Assembly (NCBI GenBank): GCA_015499995.1
Contig: JADNRV010000158.1
Coordinates: 56,040-120,039, forward strand
DNA: 64,000 bases
Source: Flammula alnicola
Taxonomy: Eukaryota; Basidiomycota; Agaricomycetes; Agaricales; Strophariaceae
Direction: 5' to 3'
The first letter of the stretch is position 1; each line of letters begins with the position of its first letter. The position numbers and the translations under genes are program-made. Of this stretch, positions 1 through 11,071 are shown piece by piece. The notes below the pieces were generated by a model that was not told the DNA's origin, did no database searches, and saw only the letters and a list, made by a program, of their open reading frames with translations.

Positions 1-1
1 T

Positions 2-559
2 TCCATATTCAAAGATTGGATAACAACTAGCGAGAGAAATCAGAAGCAGTTGTTGGATGAATTCAAAAATAGCATTCATCAGCAGACAAGGATGGCGCAG
101 CAAATGCCTCCACCCCAGCCGGCGCCTATGAGGATGTATCAGCCTCCACTGCCACCAATGATGCGCTATCAGCCACCAGAAGCGCCTAGGAACTGTTTCT
201 ATTGTCATATGACAGGTCATATGTATCGAGACTGTCCCGTGTGCCAAGCTCATCTGAATACTGGCAAAGTGAATCTAGGAGAAGGAGGGAAGCTATATTT
301 CCCCGACGGCAGAATGATCTCGTTTGATCCAAATAGACCTGTCAAGGATCGAGTAGATGAATGGCACGCGAAGCAGAAGACAGACGTTGCATTCCAATCA
401 TGGGAAACTGAGAGCGTGCCGGGGATATATCATCTCCAAGCACATCAAGGTTCCATGTCAATCTACGCGAACCAGCAGAGAGATCAGCGAGATGAAGTGA
501 TAGAAAAGTTGAGGCAAGAGTTGCAAGGGAGGCCAGGGCCGTCCTACCAGCTGACACCT
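2..559 (+). pseudogene. Gag-like zinc-knuckle protein, partial (gypsy-1)
   Basis: The frame is open from base 2, so the protein begins upstream of the window; the apparent start at 50 is a TTG inside the frame. The visible part has a Pro/Met-rich stretch followed by one CCHC zinc knuckle (C-x2-C-x4-H-x4-C, bases about 191-232), the RNA-binding motif of retroelement nucleocapsid. The next 100 residues are charged and likely a linker to the protease. Coding sequence ends at 559, where the fold-back element was inserted; the stop at 602-604 belongs to the insertion. Reading resumes in frame at 6025. The Gag assignment rests on the knuckle and on position. Confidence 0.75.
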
Positions 560-578
560 GTATGTGCCAGTATCATGT

Positions 579-1340
579 ATGATACCTGGGCTGCCTGCCA
601 ATAAGGAGTGTACATCCACAAGGCTAACAACCCCCTTGGGCAGTTGCCCAACACTATGCAACATAATACCTACAGTCTGCCGGGGTGCCAGAGACGGCTT
701 TGGTGCTTGTTGTTGGGGCAGGTGATAGTAAACAGGTGTCAACAATGCCAGAAATGATGTCCAGCACTGTATTTTCAGTGCTGCTCGTCGTTGGGGGCGC
801 TTTTGGGCACGGGAAAAAATCTAATGGAATCTATTAATATATTCTGACCTGCCCCCACCGTTTGCGCGCCTCGGGGAGGGCGGGGATGGGTGGATTGACG
901 AGCATGGCTTTGGATGTCGTTCCTATTTGGGGCGGGGCTGCTGTCAAACAACTGTCAACAATGTGGGAAATGATGCCCGGGGTTGCATTTAGGCTCTTGC
1001 TCATCGTCGGGGGCGGTTTGGGGCATGGGGAAAAATCCAATGGGGTCCAGTAATATATTGCTACCCATTGCCGCCCCTTGCGTGCCTCATGGGGGGCGGG
1101 GATGGGTGGATTGACGAGAATGGCTTTGGATGACAGTCTAAAATTAGACGGAAAGCGCCCTGTGTGATATTTTTAGATGTCAGCGCTTGTGCCTTGTGTC
1201 AGTTCCTTATCTATAGATTAGATTGCCACAAAGCGCCTGGCATGCTATTTTTAGATGCAGACGCTTGCCTAGGCGTCTGTCTCTGTTATCTATAGATTAG
1301 ATACTTTCTTGTATTTGGGCTCCTGCTCGTCGTCAGGGGT
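579..1340 (+). repeat. Left terminal inverted repeat of fold-back element
   Basis: This arm is the inverted partner of about 5220-5990. It contains an internal degenerate direct repeat: a block with a GGGCACGGGGAAAAAATCCA-like stretch, an AATATATTGC stretch and GGGGATGGGTGGATTGACG occurs near 790-930, 1000-1130 and 1310-1460. Confidence 0.85.
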
Positions 1341-2270
1341 GGTTTCGAGCACGGGAAAAAATCCAATGGGGTCCTATAATATATTGCTACCCAATGCCAC
1401 CCTTTGCGCGCCTCACAGGGCAGCGGAATGGATGGATTGGCGCGGATGGGTTTGGATGACGTTCCAAAAATAACCGCACCAGGTCCGGATATTTTTAGAG
1501 CAAATGATAGCATCACGGCATGGGATACTGCGCTTATTTTGGCGCATGCACACCTTTCCCGTTAGAATTTCATTAAATGAAACATATATTCATGATCTAC
1601 AGATCAGCACTATTCTAATGGTATAAATTTCATCCCAAATTTCGAGGAGGAAGGGATGGATGGATCTTTATTCATCTGGATGACGCGGGAACACTTGATG
1701 TGTCCACCATATTGGGACACCTTCCGTATTCAGAAGTGGTGTTTCCACTGACTTCCTGCTCTTGAAAATCTTTGATAAAAACAAATATATGCATTAGGTT
1801 TCACTAAGGATTATTATCTAAATAGTACTGCTACTAGATAACAAGAATACAAATGACTGTGAGTTGTAAAGGTGGGCGGCAACACGCGTATCAGGGGCAA
1901 TCCGAGCAATAGGGGTGCGTCGTACAACCCCAGCCCACGGCAGTGCTGGGTTGTCCCCTCGCTCCCTCTCGTCTCTCACGTCTCCCTCGTCGTTTGCTCC
2001 CATGGACAGGAGCTGGCGCTCTCGACGGCGGTGCTGGGTCGTCGCCTCCATCGCCCCCTCTCCCTCGCCCTGCTTTGTCACCCTCGTCGGTGTGGTATCC
2101 GAGCAGCGGCAGTCGTGCTGCTGCTCCTCCCACCTCGCCGTCATTGTGGTATCCGAGCAACAGCAGTCGTACTGCTGTTGCTCCGACTTCGCCCTTGTCC
2201 ATCCAAGCAGCGGCGGCCATGCTGCTGTGCTCCCACCTCGGCGGTCGTGGTGGTGAGGCCCTAAAGCACG

Positions 2271-2428
2271 GATTCGAACATCGTCTGCATAAGACGAACA
2301 TCGTCTGCATGAGACGAACATCGTCTGCATGAGACGAACATCGTCTGCATGAGACGAACATCGTCTGCATGAGACGAACATCGTCTGCATGAGACGAACA
2401 TCGTCTGCATGAGACGATATTCGAATCT
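2271..2428. repeat. 20-bp tandem repeat of hairpin units
   Basis: Seven consecutive 20-bp units (CATCGTCTGCATGAGACGAA) run from about 2279 to 2418. All but the first are identical. Each unit contains the inverted pair TCGTCT/AGACGA around a 5-base loop, so each could form a small hairpin. The array is bracketed by GATTCGAA (2271) and TTCGAATC (about 2421). It is absent from the partner arm, so it expanded after the arms formed. There are no spacers between units. Confidence 0.95.
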
Positions 2429-3119
2429 AAGGAGACGACAAAAGTTGTTTCGTCGTCTCCTCGCATAGCCTCGGGATGGGATGGGCGGTGTCGGGCCCCA
2501 GGCTGGCATCGGTAGTAGGTGCTGGCAAGCAGCGGTAGCAGCGGATGCACCTAGCATGACAGGGACGACGATTGTCATCCCCTCATCTGACCTATGAGCT
2601 GGGCGTGTGGGTATGGTGAACGAGGGACATACAATGGAATGAATCGAGTCTTGACTCGATCTGTTGTGTACCGGGCTGGTCACCCTCCACTAGGGTCTCC
2701 CCTCATGTCCTCTGACCCTTCATCTCGCACCCGCATCCTTCTCGAGTCGGTCCACGTTCCTAGAAGAGAGGAGGGGCACGCGACGCGGGGTCGGTGGGTT
2801 GCTTCATGTGGTAGACGACCTATACAATCACAAAATCATCAATGAAACACATATAAGAACAATATATATATATATACATACCTTTTGTGAAGATTTGGGG
2901 GCTGGGATGGACAATGGGGAGGGGACAGAGCATGGTGGTGGTGGTTGAAGACAAGGATCAACGTCGAGGAACAACGTTGATCTGTTATCCGGCGTTTGCT
3001 GAGCGCGAGCCGATTGGCTGGCAAGCTCAGACCGGCCAGACTCCGATCCATCGTCGAGGTTGGAACGTCCGTAATGCCATCCACAGCACATCTAAGAGTA
3101 ATTTTATTGGCGGAATATC

Positions 3120-3690
3120 TGTAAGATATCACCTAGAGCACAAATATTAAGTCTTGCAGCGACAATACTAATATTACTCCCTGTTAAATCGAGTTAGCGA
3201 GCGACCATGGTGATTTCGGGTATTCTAGAGACATCTACCTCGCATTTAGTGTTACAATAAGCCTATTGATATCTAGATATAGCATATACATTGATTAAGG
3301 AGTGCTATTAGATGATTATTTAGGGGTTCCCCAGAGAGTCTTTGGAGTAGGTGCAAGAATACAGACATTCTCGTCAACTAATGCATGAAACCAATAAGAA
3401 ATCTTTGGACAATATGATCACCAAGATGGTATTTTGAAGTTTTGAACATCTTGACTTACTATGGACCTCATAAAGTATCTGGAAGATCTCTATTTCATTC
3501 AAATAATAGTTCTACTACATTATCCTCAGGTCGATACAATTTCAAGTAAGATAGTGTAAGATATCTAAGCTGAAATGCCTGAAATCACCTCGTTTGACCA
3601 TCTCTCCATAAATTGGTAAGGTTTCAGTTTCTGGAAATGTTTGAAACATGTTTTAAACTACTTATAAATATACTTTAAATGTTTTTAGCC
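3120..3690. other. Spacer between fold-back arms, no gene
   Basis: This AT-rich stretch separates the two inverted arms. I see no coding frame, repeat or recognisable motif in it. Confidence 0.6.
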
Positions 3691-4129
3691 CTCGGATGGG
3701 CTGGGGAATGTCTCGGAGAAGTTGGAGACCTCGACAAACGTTTGGGTGTTTGGCCGGTCCGAGTTTGCCAGCCAATCGCGTCACTCTTGGAAAACACCGG
3801 ATAGCCATCAACAACGATTCGAGTCGGTTGATGATCTCCAACCACCACCCCCACTCTCCTTCACCTCTCCCTCATCCGCCCCGTCCCACAAAGCCACCAT
3901 CCAAGTCCCTACAACGCAAACGAAGCAGCCCAGGACGATGTGTGCCCCTCTCCCTCATCGAGGTAATGTGGGCCGGCTCTGGAAGGAGATGGGAGGGAGA
4001 TGAGGGGCAAGGACACGAGGGGAGACCCTGTGAGAGGGAGACCCACCCGGTAAGCAACGAATCGAGTTGTATGACTCGATTCGTGTTCTCCTTCCTCTCT
4101 CCCTCCACCCACTTACCCGAAGGCAATGA

Positions 4130-4985
4130 GGTGATAGCAGCAGCGGCAGCAGCGGTCGTGCGGCTGCTGCTGCTCAGATACAGCCACGACGTCGAGAGGC
4201 AGCGGCAGCACGACGGCTGCCGCTCGGATACGGCGACTGCCCTGAGATGGAAGCAGCAGCAGCACGACGGCTGCTGCTGCTCGGATACGATGACGACCAG
4301 CAGCAGCACGACCGCTGCTGCTCAGATACGGCGACGGACATGTTCAGCAGCAGCACAACCGCTGCTGCTGCTCGGATAGGCGACGTCGACGCGACGACGG
4401 GAACAGCAGCAGCACGACGGCCTCCGCTCGGATACAACGACGACGGAGTTGGGAGCAGCAGCAGTACACCACTGCTGCTGCTCGTATATGATGCCGGTGA
4501 GGAGGTGGCGACAGCAGCAGCAGCACGACCGCTGCTGCCGCTCGTATACGGACATGACTACAATGACGAGGAGGGCGGAGCAACGGCAGCACGATGGCCG
4601 CTGCCGCTCGTATGCGAATACGGCGACGAGGAGGCGGGAGTAGCAGCAGTGCGACCGCTGCTGCTGCTCCTATATGGATACGGCAACCGACGAAGAGGTG
4701 GGAGCAGCAGCAGCCACACGACGGTGGCTGCTGCTCGTATACGGCGACGGCGACAAGGCGGGAGGAGCAGCAGCAGCAGCGCCCAGTGCTGCTGCTCGTA
4801 TACGGTGATGACTAAGATGAGCAGCAGCAGCACCCATTGCTGCTGCTGAGATACGGTGGGAGCACCAGCACGATGGCTGCCGCTGGGATACGACAATGAC
4901 GGCAAGGTGGGAGCAGCAGCACGACAGCTGCTGCTGCTCCATTACGACGGCGATAACGAGGTGGGAGCAGCGGTGGCAGCGATAC
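4130..4985. repeat. GCAGCAGC/GCTGCTGC minisatellite in right arm
   Basis: About eleven degenerate units of roughly 75 bp follow one another. Each contains a GCAGCAGCAGC block, a short centre and a GCTGCTGCTGC block, then GTATACG- or GGATACG-like sequence. Each unit is self-complementary. The partner arm (2095-2235) has only about three related units. Long open frames on both strands here (Ser-, Ala- or Gln-rich) are by-products of triplet repetition. Confidence 0.9.
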
Positions 4986-5219
4986 GATGACAAAGAAGGA
5001 GAACAAGGATGAGCAGCAGCAGGAGAGGCGACGACGTGCGTTACTCACGTCGACGTATGCCCTCCTTGTTCTCTTGTCCTCGTTTCAGTCTTGTATTGTA
5101 TTTTCTTTGTTGTATACCTTATCACAGTTAAATATATTCAAAGGTTTCTATTGCATCTTTTTACGTGAGGTTTTCGAGCACAGAGGCAGCAGGCTAAAAT
5201 GAAGTGTGTCTATTTTTAA

Positions 5220-5990
5220 ACATGCAGTAGCGTGGGATTAAAGGAAAGTATCTAATCTATAGATAACAGAGACAGGCACCGAGGCACGAGCGTCTGCATC
5301 TATAAATATCAGGCTTGGGCGCTTTCTGGCTATCTAATCTATAGACTATCTAATCTATAGATAACGAAACAAGGCACAAGCGCTGGCGTCTAAAAATATC
5401 ACACTTGGCGCTTTCCGTCTAATTTTAGATTGTCATCCAAAGACATCCTCGTCAATCCATCCATCCCCGCCCCGTGTGAGGCACGCAAAGGGTGGCAATG
5501 GGTAGCAATATATTATTAGACCCCAATGGAATTTTTCCCGTGCTCCAAACCGCCCCCAACGATGAGCAAGAGCCCAAATACAACCCCGGGCATCATTTCC
5601 CACATTGTTGACAGTTGTTTGACAGCAGCCCCGCCCCAAATAGGAATGACATCCAAAGCCATGCTCGTCAATCCACCCGTCCCCGCCCTCCCCGAGGCGC
5701 GCAAACGGTGGGGGCAGGTCAGAATATATTAATAGATTCCATTAGATTTTTTTCCGCGCCCAAAAGCGCCCCCAACGACGAGCAGCACCCAAAAATACAG
5801 TGCTGGACATCATTTCCCACATTGTTGACACCTATTTACCATCACCCGCCCCAACAACAAGCACCAAAGCCGTCTCTGGCACCCCGGCAGCCTGTAGGTA
5901 TTATGTTGCATAGTGTTGGGCAACTGCCCAAGGGGGTTGTTAGCCTTGTGGATGTACACTCCTTATTGGCAGGCAGCCCAGGTATCATAT
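5220..5990 (-). repeat. Right terminal inverted repeat of fold-back element
   Basis: Inverted copy of 579-1340. The match is nearly continuous over the outermost 300 bp (5690-5990 against 579-880), with scattered substitutions and small indels. Confidence 0.85.
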
Positions 5991-6024
5991 ATAATTCTAG
6001 CTTACATGGCTGCAGCTGAGACCT

Positions 6025-6180
6025 ACAATGGTCTATCAGCAGCAGCGACGAGATGAAGTGGATGAGTATAGAGAAACCTATGAGGAGATGCTAGCTGCAG
6101 AGAAGCAGGGTACAATCCTGGCATTAACTAGGTCGGGACAGCCACCTAGGGGAGAAGTAGAAGATCCGGGTTTCGATTGA
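6025..6180 (+). pseudogene. Gag C-terminal continuation (gypsy-1)
   Basis: The gag frame resumes directly after the fold-back element and runs to a TGA at 6178-6180. It is rich in Glu, Gln and Arg. The next frame (protease) starts almost at once in another reading frame, so either a real Gag stop or a frameshift separates them. Confidence 0.6.
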
Positions 6181-6185
6181 GTTCA

Positions 6186-7391
6186 ATGAAGGCAAAAGCA
6201 GGTACTAGGAGACAGAAAGCGACTGCTCCTAGACTGACAGCGCCAGAGGACATAAATAAAAAGAAACGCATAGAGGAAATAGAGAGTAGTGATGAGGAGG
6301 AAGAGGAGCTAGCGCCGCGACAGAGAACAGCGGCCCCAAAATTGAAGCAGAAACAGGTGGACTTTGAGATCGCCGAGGTTAATCCTGAGACTGTGGCGCA
6401 GCTGAAGCCGAAGATGATGCCGTACATTGACGTACCGCCCCTGTCGACGGTTGTCAAAATGAGACCGAAGCCCAGGGAAGAGCCAATTCCCAATATAGAA
6501 AAGAAGGGGCCGGCATATAAACACCGGGCGCCTATTGAAGATGAAGTCGATATTGGTGAACTAGTGGAGCAACTAAAGCAGCTGAAAGTGGAAGTCACTC
6601 AAGTGCAGCTAATGGGAGTTGCGAACAGCCAGATGCAGAAGAAATTCGTAAAAGAATTCTCAGCTAGACGTGTACCAACCAATATTGAGGTACGCAAGGT
6701 GACAATGATTGAAGAGGAAGAAGAAGAGGAAGTGGTGACTGATTATGAGAAGGAGGAACCATTACCACAATATATGCTAGCAGAAGATTTACCGCCGCCT
6801 AAGTATCGAGTGCTCGCAATGGATTGTGATGGCTTACCCAAGGGAGCCATTGTTATAGAAGATCCCTTTGTGCAGTACTTGAACAAGCTAGCTCCGGGTG
6901 AAGAACCTAAGAAACTGCTAGTGGCAAAGGAATCGCACCTGTTAAAGGTGGTACATCCTGTGATCAACGGGGTGGCCACCGAGGAAGCATTATTGGATGG
7001 TGGTTCGCAAATCATCTCAATGGGAAAGGACACAGCAGTCAAACTCAGACTTAATTGGGACCCTGTGATTATTATACATATGCAGAGCACCAATAAGCAA
7101 ATTGAGAAGACATTGGGACTAGCTAGGAATGTGCCGTTTGTGTTTGGAGAAATAACTTTATATTTCCAAGTACATGTAATGGTGAACCCGGCATACAAGG
7201 TGCTACTAGGACGACCGTTTGAATGTCTAACATCTAGTGAGGTGAAGAATGCCCCAGATGGCACTCAACTCCTCACTATCACAGACCCAAACACATCGAG
7301 AAAAATTACTATGCCCACATACGATAGAGGACAACCACCAGGCATCTTGAAAAAGCAGCCAGACAGTTCTTTTCAACCCTCGATGAGTTGA
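6186..7391 (+). pseudogene. Retropepsin-like protease region (gypsy-1)
   Basis: First ATG is at 6186; frame to 7391, about 401 aa. The first half is low-complexity and charged, with acidic Glu runs. The second half holds a retropepsin-like fold: an L-L-D-G-G-S motif (about 6994-7011) where active retropepsins have D-[ST]-G, then a hydrophobic flap region and a V-L-L-G-R-P-F end, the usual ILGRP motif of retroviral-type aspartic proteases. DGG in place of DTG/DSG is unusual; I cannot tell whether it is a family trait or a mutation. Its role would be to cleave the Gag-Pol polyprotein. Confidence 0.8.
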
Positions 7392-7618
7392 TGAGTTATC
7401 AAGGAGAGGTCGCACTAATGATTGAGAGAGATGATCGAGATGGGAGTATCCAGATCATAGGATATACAACCCCGCTCAATAGAAAAAGTTTTAAAAAGAA
7501 AGAGCTGAGGAATGCGTACCTAGCTCAAGGGATATTAGAATCGGCGGTAGAGGATAATGACCGTGAGAAAGTGCATAAGTACTTGTACAGACGGTCTATC
7601 AGCAGGAAACAGAACTGA
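7388..7618 (+). pseudogene. Protease-RT linker fragment (gypsy-1)
   Basis: A 76-aa frame overlaps the protease stop by 4 bases and ends with TGA at 7616. It is hydrophilic without a motif I recognise. Position and lack of any other gene indicate it is the polyprotein linker, separated from its neighbours by frameshifts. Confidence 0.5.
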
Positions 7619-7638
7619 GTATTCCCCAACCTAGGGGA

Positions 7639-9041
7639 GTGTTTGGACAAGAGATATTTCTGATAAACAGAGGGCCAGATGTAAAAGAATACGAACCTGA
7701 GGAAGAGGGAACTAAGACAGCCAGTGTGCTAGCAGGGAAGAAATATAAACCTGTGGCCACTAAAGTGCGACCAGTGTACCAAGAGCTTCCAGATAAATTT
7801 AGGATTGTGCGAGATATCAAGGAAGACCCGCTAGCTGGTATGCCGCAGTTGAGTCCTAATCCCCCGGAGTTTACACCCACAGGGAGGTACACTGAGGAGA
7901 GGAAAAAGATAATTGACAAGGCGCATGCAGGGGACTTTCTCTGGCCAGAAGAAAAGAAGCTAGTTCACCAGTTAATGATGGAACAAAACGAGGCATTCGC
8001 TTGGGATGACACGGAGAAAGGGAGATTCAAATCTGAATTCTTCCCGCTGGTAGAAATTCCAACCATAGAGCATAAACCCTGGGTATTGAAGAATATTCCA
8101 ATACCACCAGGGATGCACAAAGAAGTCTGCGACTTTATTTGGACAAAGATTCAAGCCAAGACCTATGAACCATCTAGCTCATCATACAGATCGAGATGGT
8201 TCATGGTCATGAAGAAAGATGGTGTAACCTTTAGAATTGTACATAGTCTCAAGCCACTACACACCGTGACTATCGCGCATTCAGGTTTGCCACCAGCGGC
8301 CGATGCGCTAGCTGAACATTTTTCAGGACGGTCGTGCGGCGGAATCTTGGACTTATATGTTGGATACCATGAGCGGCTCCTAGCTGAATCGTCGATAGGG
8401 AACTGCACGGGTATCGCTGCGGGTTATGCGGGTTTTTTGATGTCCAGCATGTAGTATTTGTCAATACAAATTTTTTGCAATTTTTTTTTATGCAAAACGG
8501 TTGAAAACTGACCAAGTTATGCATTTTTTAAGTTTGGTACTCATAGGTCCGAAATTGATGTCACACGGGCCACGGGTAAGCATCACGGGTAGATTCGTCG
8601 AGAGATCTGACAATGTTTCAGACACCCTTTGGAGCCCTTCGTTTAGTTTCCCTGCCAATGGGCTGGACGAACTCTGTGCCAATCTTTCATGAAGATGTCA
8701 CATATATTTTGAGAGAAGAAATGCCGGACTACACCGAACCGTACATAGATGATGTACCGATTCGAGGACCTAAGATGAGATATGAACTAGCTAAGGGAGG
8801 GTATGAGGTTATCAAAGAAAATGCGGGAATCTGACACTTTGTCTGGGAACACATGCAGAATGTAAATTGCATTGTCCAGAGGATGAAATATAGCGGAGGA
8901 ACATTTTCTGGATATAAATCAACCTTATGTGCGGCCGAAATAGTCGTCGTGGGTCACCTCTGCTCTTATGAGGGATGAAAGCCGTCACCAGACAAACTGC
9001 TAGCTATCACGAACTGGGGTCCATGCAAAACTATCAGCGAT
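7639..9041 (+). pseudogene. Reverse transcriptase region (gypsy-1), split by small insertion
   Basis: The RT starts about residue 120 of the frame at 7639: the W-F-M-V-M-K-K-D-G-V-T-F-R-I-V-H-S-L segment is the conserved N-terminal finger motif, followed by G-G-I-L-D-L-Y-V-G-Y, where the D is the first catalytic aspartate. A 198 bp element interrupts after that block (8397-8594). The frame resumes at 8595 with the T-P-F-G-A-L-R-L motif, then P-M-G-W-T-N-S, and the catalytic YIDD at 8742. In-frame TGA codons at 8832 and 8976 break the thumb. The sequence resembles RT of mushroom gypsy elements. It would copy the element RNA into DNA in virus-like particles. Confidence 0.85.
8397..8594. mobile_element. 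Short non-autonomous insertion in RT (hAT-like)
   Basis: 198 bp flanked by an 8-bp duplication with one mismatch (TCGTCGAT 8389-8396, TCGTCGAG 8595-8602). Removing it plus one duplication copy (206 bp) rejoins the RT frame exactly at the Ser-Ser codons. Ends carry CACGGGTA-type motifs in both orientations. The 8-bp duplication suggests hAT or another 8-bp-duplicating superfamily; the ends are too short for certainty. Confidence 0.75.
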
Positions 9042-9684
9042 GTGCACTCATTCATTGGCACTATTGGTCTATTAAGAATATATATTACAGACTATGCTAG
9101 CCGAGCGGAGCACATACAAAAACTGTTGAGAGGAAAGACGCCCTTTGAATGGGGGCCGAAACAAGAAGAAAGCATGCAGTTGTTGAAGGAAGGAGCCAGA
9201 GAAGCCAAATGTATTAAACCACTAGACTATTCTCTACCAGGAAATATAGTCCTAGCTGTAGATACATCGTGGCGCGCAGTTGGGTTTTATATTTATCAAG
9301 AGAACCCGACGGACAAGAAGAAGAAAGCTTATGCCCGGTTCGGATCAATCCTATTAACGGATCAAGAACAAAGATTCTCGCAGCCGAAGCGAGAGTTGTT
9401 TGGCTTGTTGAGAGCTCTGCACGCTTGCTATTATTGGTTGATTGGCGTAAGAAAGCTAGTAGTTGAAACAGACGCCAAATATCTAAAGGGAATGCTTGAC
9501 AATCCGGGGCTCGGTCCCAATGCTACTATAAATAGATGGATAGATCATATTATGATGTTCCATTTTACCTTGCAGCATGTAGCAGGAAAGACCTTTGGAG
9601 CAGATGGGTTATCTCGCAGAGAAGGGCAACCGGGAGATGAAGTCTTTGAGAACCCGGAGGCAGACGAGGATGAACCCTCAGGTC
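9042..9684 (+). pseudogene. RNase H domain (gypsy-1)
   Basis: After the RT thumb the frame shows the Ty3-type RNase H residues in order: V-L-A-V-D-T-S (D), R-E-L-F-G-L-L-R-A-L (E), V-V-E-T-D-A-K (D) and the late A-D-G-L-S-R motif (D). It removes RNA from the RNA/DNA hybrid in reverse transcription. The frame then enters the inserted hAT-like element at 9685 and continues after it at 10756. The domain is intact, though the polyprotein upstream is broken. Confidence 0.85.
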
Positions 9685-10747
9685 GAGGTCTTTGCTGTGC
9701 CCCCCCTATTCCTACTGGAATCTGGTGGAATCCGGTGGAATATAGGGCCATTCCGGTGGAATCTCCTGCCAAATTTCTGAATTTTTTTGAAAAAGGGGCA
9801 AATTCCAAGATTCCACTGGAATGTTGACTGGAATGCAACAGGAGTGGAATGGCTGGAATGGAACAACTAGATATTCCACTGGAATGGAAGAGAAATGCAT
9901 TATGATTTGGTGATTTCTGATGTCTATATATAGAAATAGACATCAGTTCCTGTCTGTGGTATTGAAATAAAATTGAATAGTGTGCCAAGACATATTCCCA
10001 ATTAGGAAATTCAATATTTGGATCAGGTCATTTTGAAAAGACTCAGGTTTGGTCGAGTTTTTTGCAGTTTTCTCATCAACAAGAGCAGCAGATCACATGA
10101 TTTCTAAAGGTACACAGGTTTCAGAGCAGGTACTATAATTACCTTTTTAGGCATAAAATTCCCACGGTCCTCAAAACAAGCTAAATATGGTAATATTGCC
10201 TGTCTGGGACACATAATATAGATATATTTAGAATCTCCTCAAAATGCTAAATCTGATGGTACCTTATTGACCCTGAATCACTCACATGTCAGTCACATAA
10301 CATATGTATCTCAAATAGACAAATAAGGCATATAAAGGAGTCAATTTGCACATGTCACACAGGTGTGACATGTGACTCCTGTGCCTGAATTTTTGGTTTC
10401 AGACACCTGCCAGATTAGGGTGGACCCTGTGGTTTTCCCAACCTATTTTAGATGATTTCACCCTAAATTTCTATATTTAGATTTGGATTTTGCGGGGTGT
10501 TTTTGAACAAAGAGCTTGGGATACAGGAGAGGTGTGACTTTTTTGACAAATTCAAAGGCCTGTGACATGTGACATCTAAATTAAACAAAATACAATGTAT
10601 TCCCATCCATTCCAGTGGATTTTGGTCCCATTCCAGTCCATTCCAGTTTCATTCCACTGGAATCCAGTCCATTCCAGTGGATTCCAGTCCCATTCCACCG
10701 GATTCCAGTCATTCCAACTGGAATAGGTGGGGCACAGCAAAGTACTG
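9685..10747. mobile_element. hAT-like non-autonomous element with 8-bp target duplication
   Basis: 1,063 bp flanked by exact CTCAGGTC copies (9677-9684, 10748-10755). The 19-bp ends are GAGGTCTTTGCTGTGCCCC and, read inward from the other side, CAGTACTTTGCTGTGCCCC: three mismatches. Both subterminal regions (9710-9890, 10600-10730) are crowded with TTCCACTGGAAT/ATTCCAGTGGAA-type motifs. It has no coding capacity. Removal of element plus one duplication copy (1,071 bp, 357 codons) restores the pol frame. The 8-bp duplication and CAGT-like end fit the hAT superfamily. Confidence 0.92.
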
Positions 10748-10755
10748 CTCAGGTC

Positions 10756-11071
10756 CTCCGGTGTTTGTAAAGAAATATGAGTCTGACCCTGATCCCTTGG
10801 AATTTGATGAGTTCAAAGATACCATCAACACTAGAGGAGGATATATATATGAAGTGAAAGAGGAAGAGCCATATGATAACCTAGCAAAGTCAATGGAGAG
10901 CTTCCAGACTGAAATAGACTGAGCTAGGAGAGAAAATAGAGTCGAAAGAGAGCGAGCTGCGAAATTTATGAGTGAAGATGCCGTCCCAGAACTTCAGAAA
11001 CAATTCCTACAGCAGTTTATGCTAGGAACTAAGATTCCGGATGGTCAAATCTCAGCTCAGCTGGAAAAGCT
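10756..11071 (+). pseudogene. RNase H-integrase linker (gypsy-1)
   Basis: The pol frame continues here with an acidic linker, hits TGA at 10920-10922, and remains readable past it (Glu/Arg-rich) to about 11070, where a one-base shift moves into the integrase frame at 11072. No domain is visible. The TGA is most simply a CGA codon that lost its CpG. Confidence 0.65.

Larger units (their letters stand above)
560..6012. mobile_element. Fold-back (long inverted repeat) element inserted in gypsy-1
   Basis: The outer about 800 bp of each side are close inverted copies (about 579-1340 and 5220-5990). Weaker inverted similarity continues inward to about 3120 and 3690, so nearly the whole element is two arms around a spacer of about 570 bp. 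It is flanked by a 12-bp imperfect duplication (548-559 and 6013-6024, one mismatch). Cutting between these copies leaves gag in frame. The innermost matching end is TGATACCTGGGCTGCC; the 20-25 bp outside it match less well, so the exact termini are uncertain. It encodes no recognisable protein and must be non-autonomous. Confidence 0.8.

Noticed and set aside
2271..2428. Regular direct repeats as a possible CRISPR array
   Set aside because: Units are contiguous with no spacers, and the genome is eukaryotic by gene content and introns.
1818..2690. Overlapping frames of 110-220 aa on both strands
   Set aside because: Shadow frames in GC-rich, CpG-rich inverted-repeat DNA with the 20-bp array; no homologous frame kept in the other arm.
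4130..5030. Long frames rich in Ala, Ser, Arg, Cys or Gln on both strands
   Set aside because: All six frames stay open because of GCA/GCT triplet repetition; no start context or domain, and they lie in a fold-back arm.
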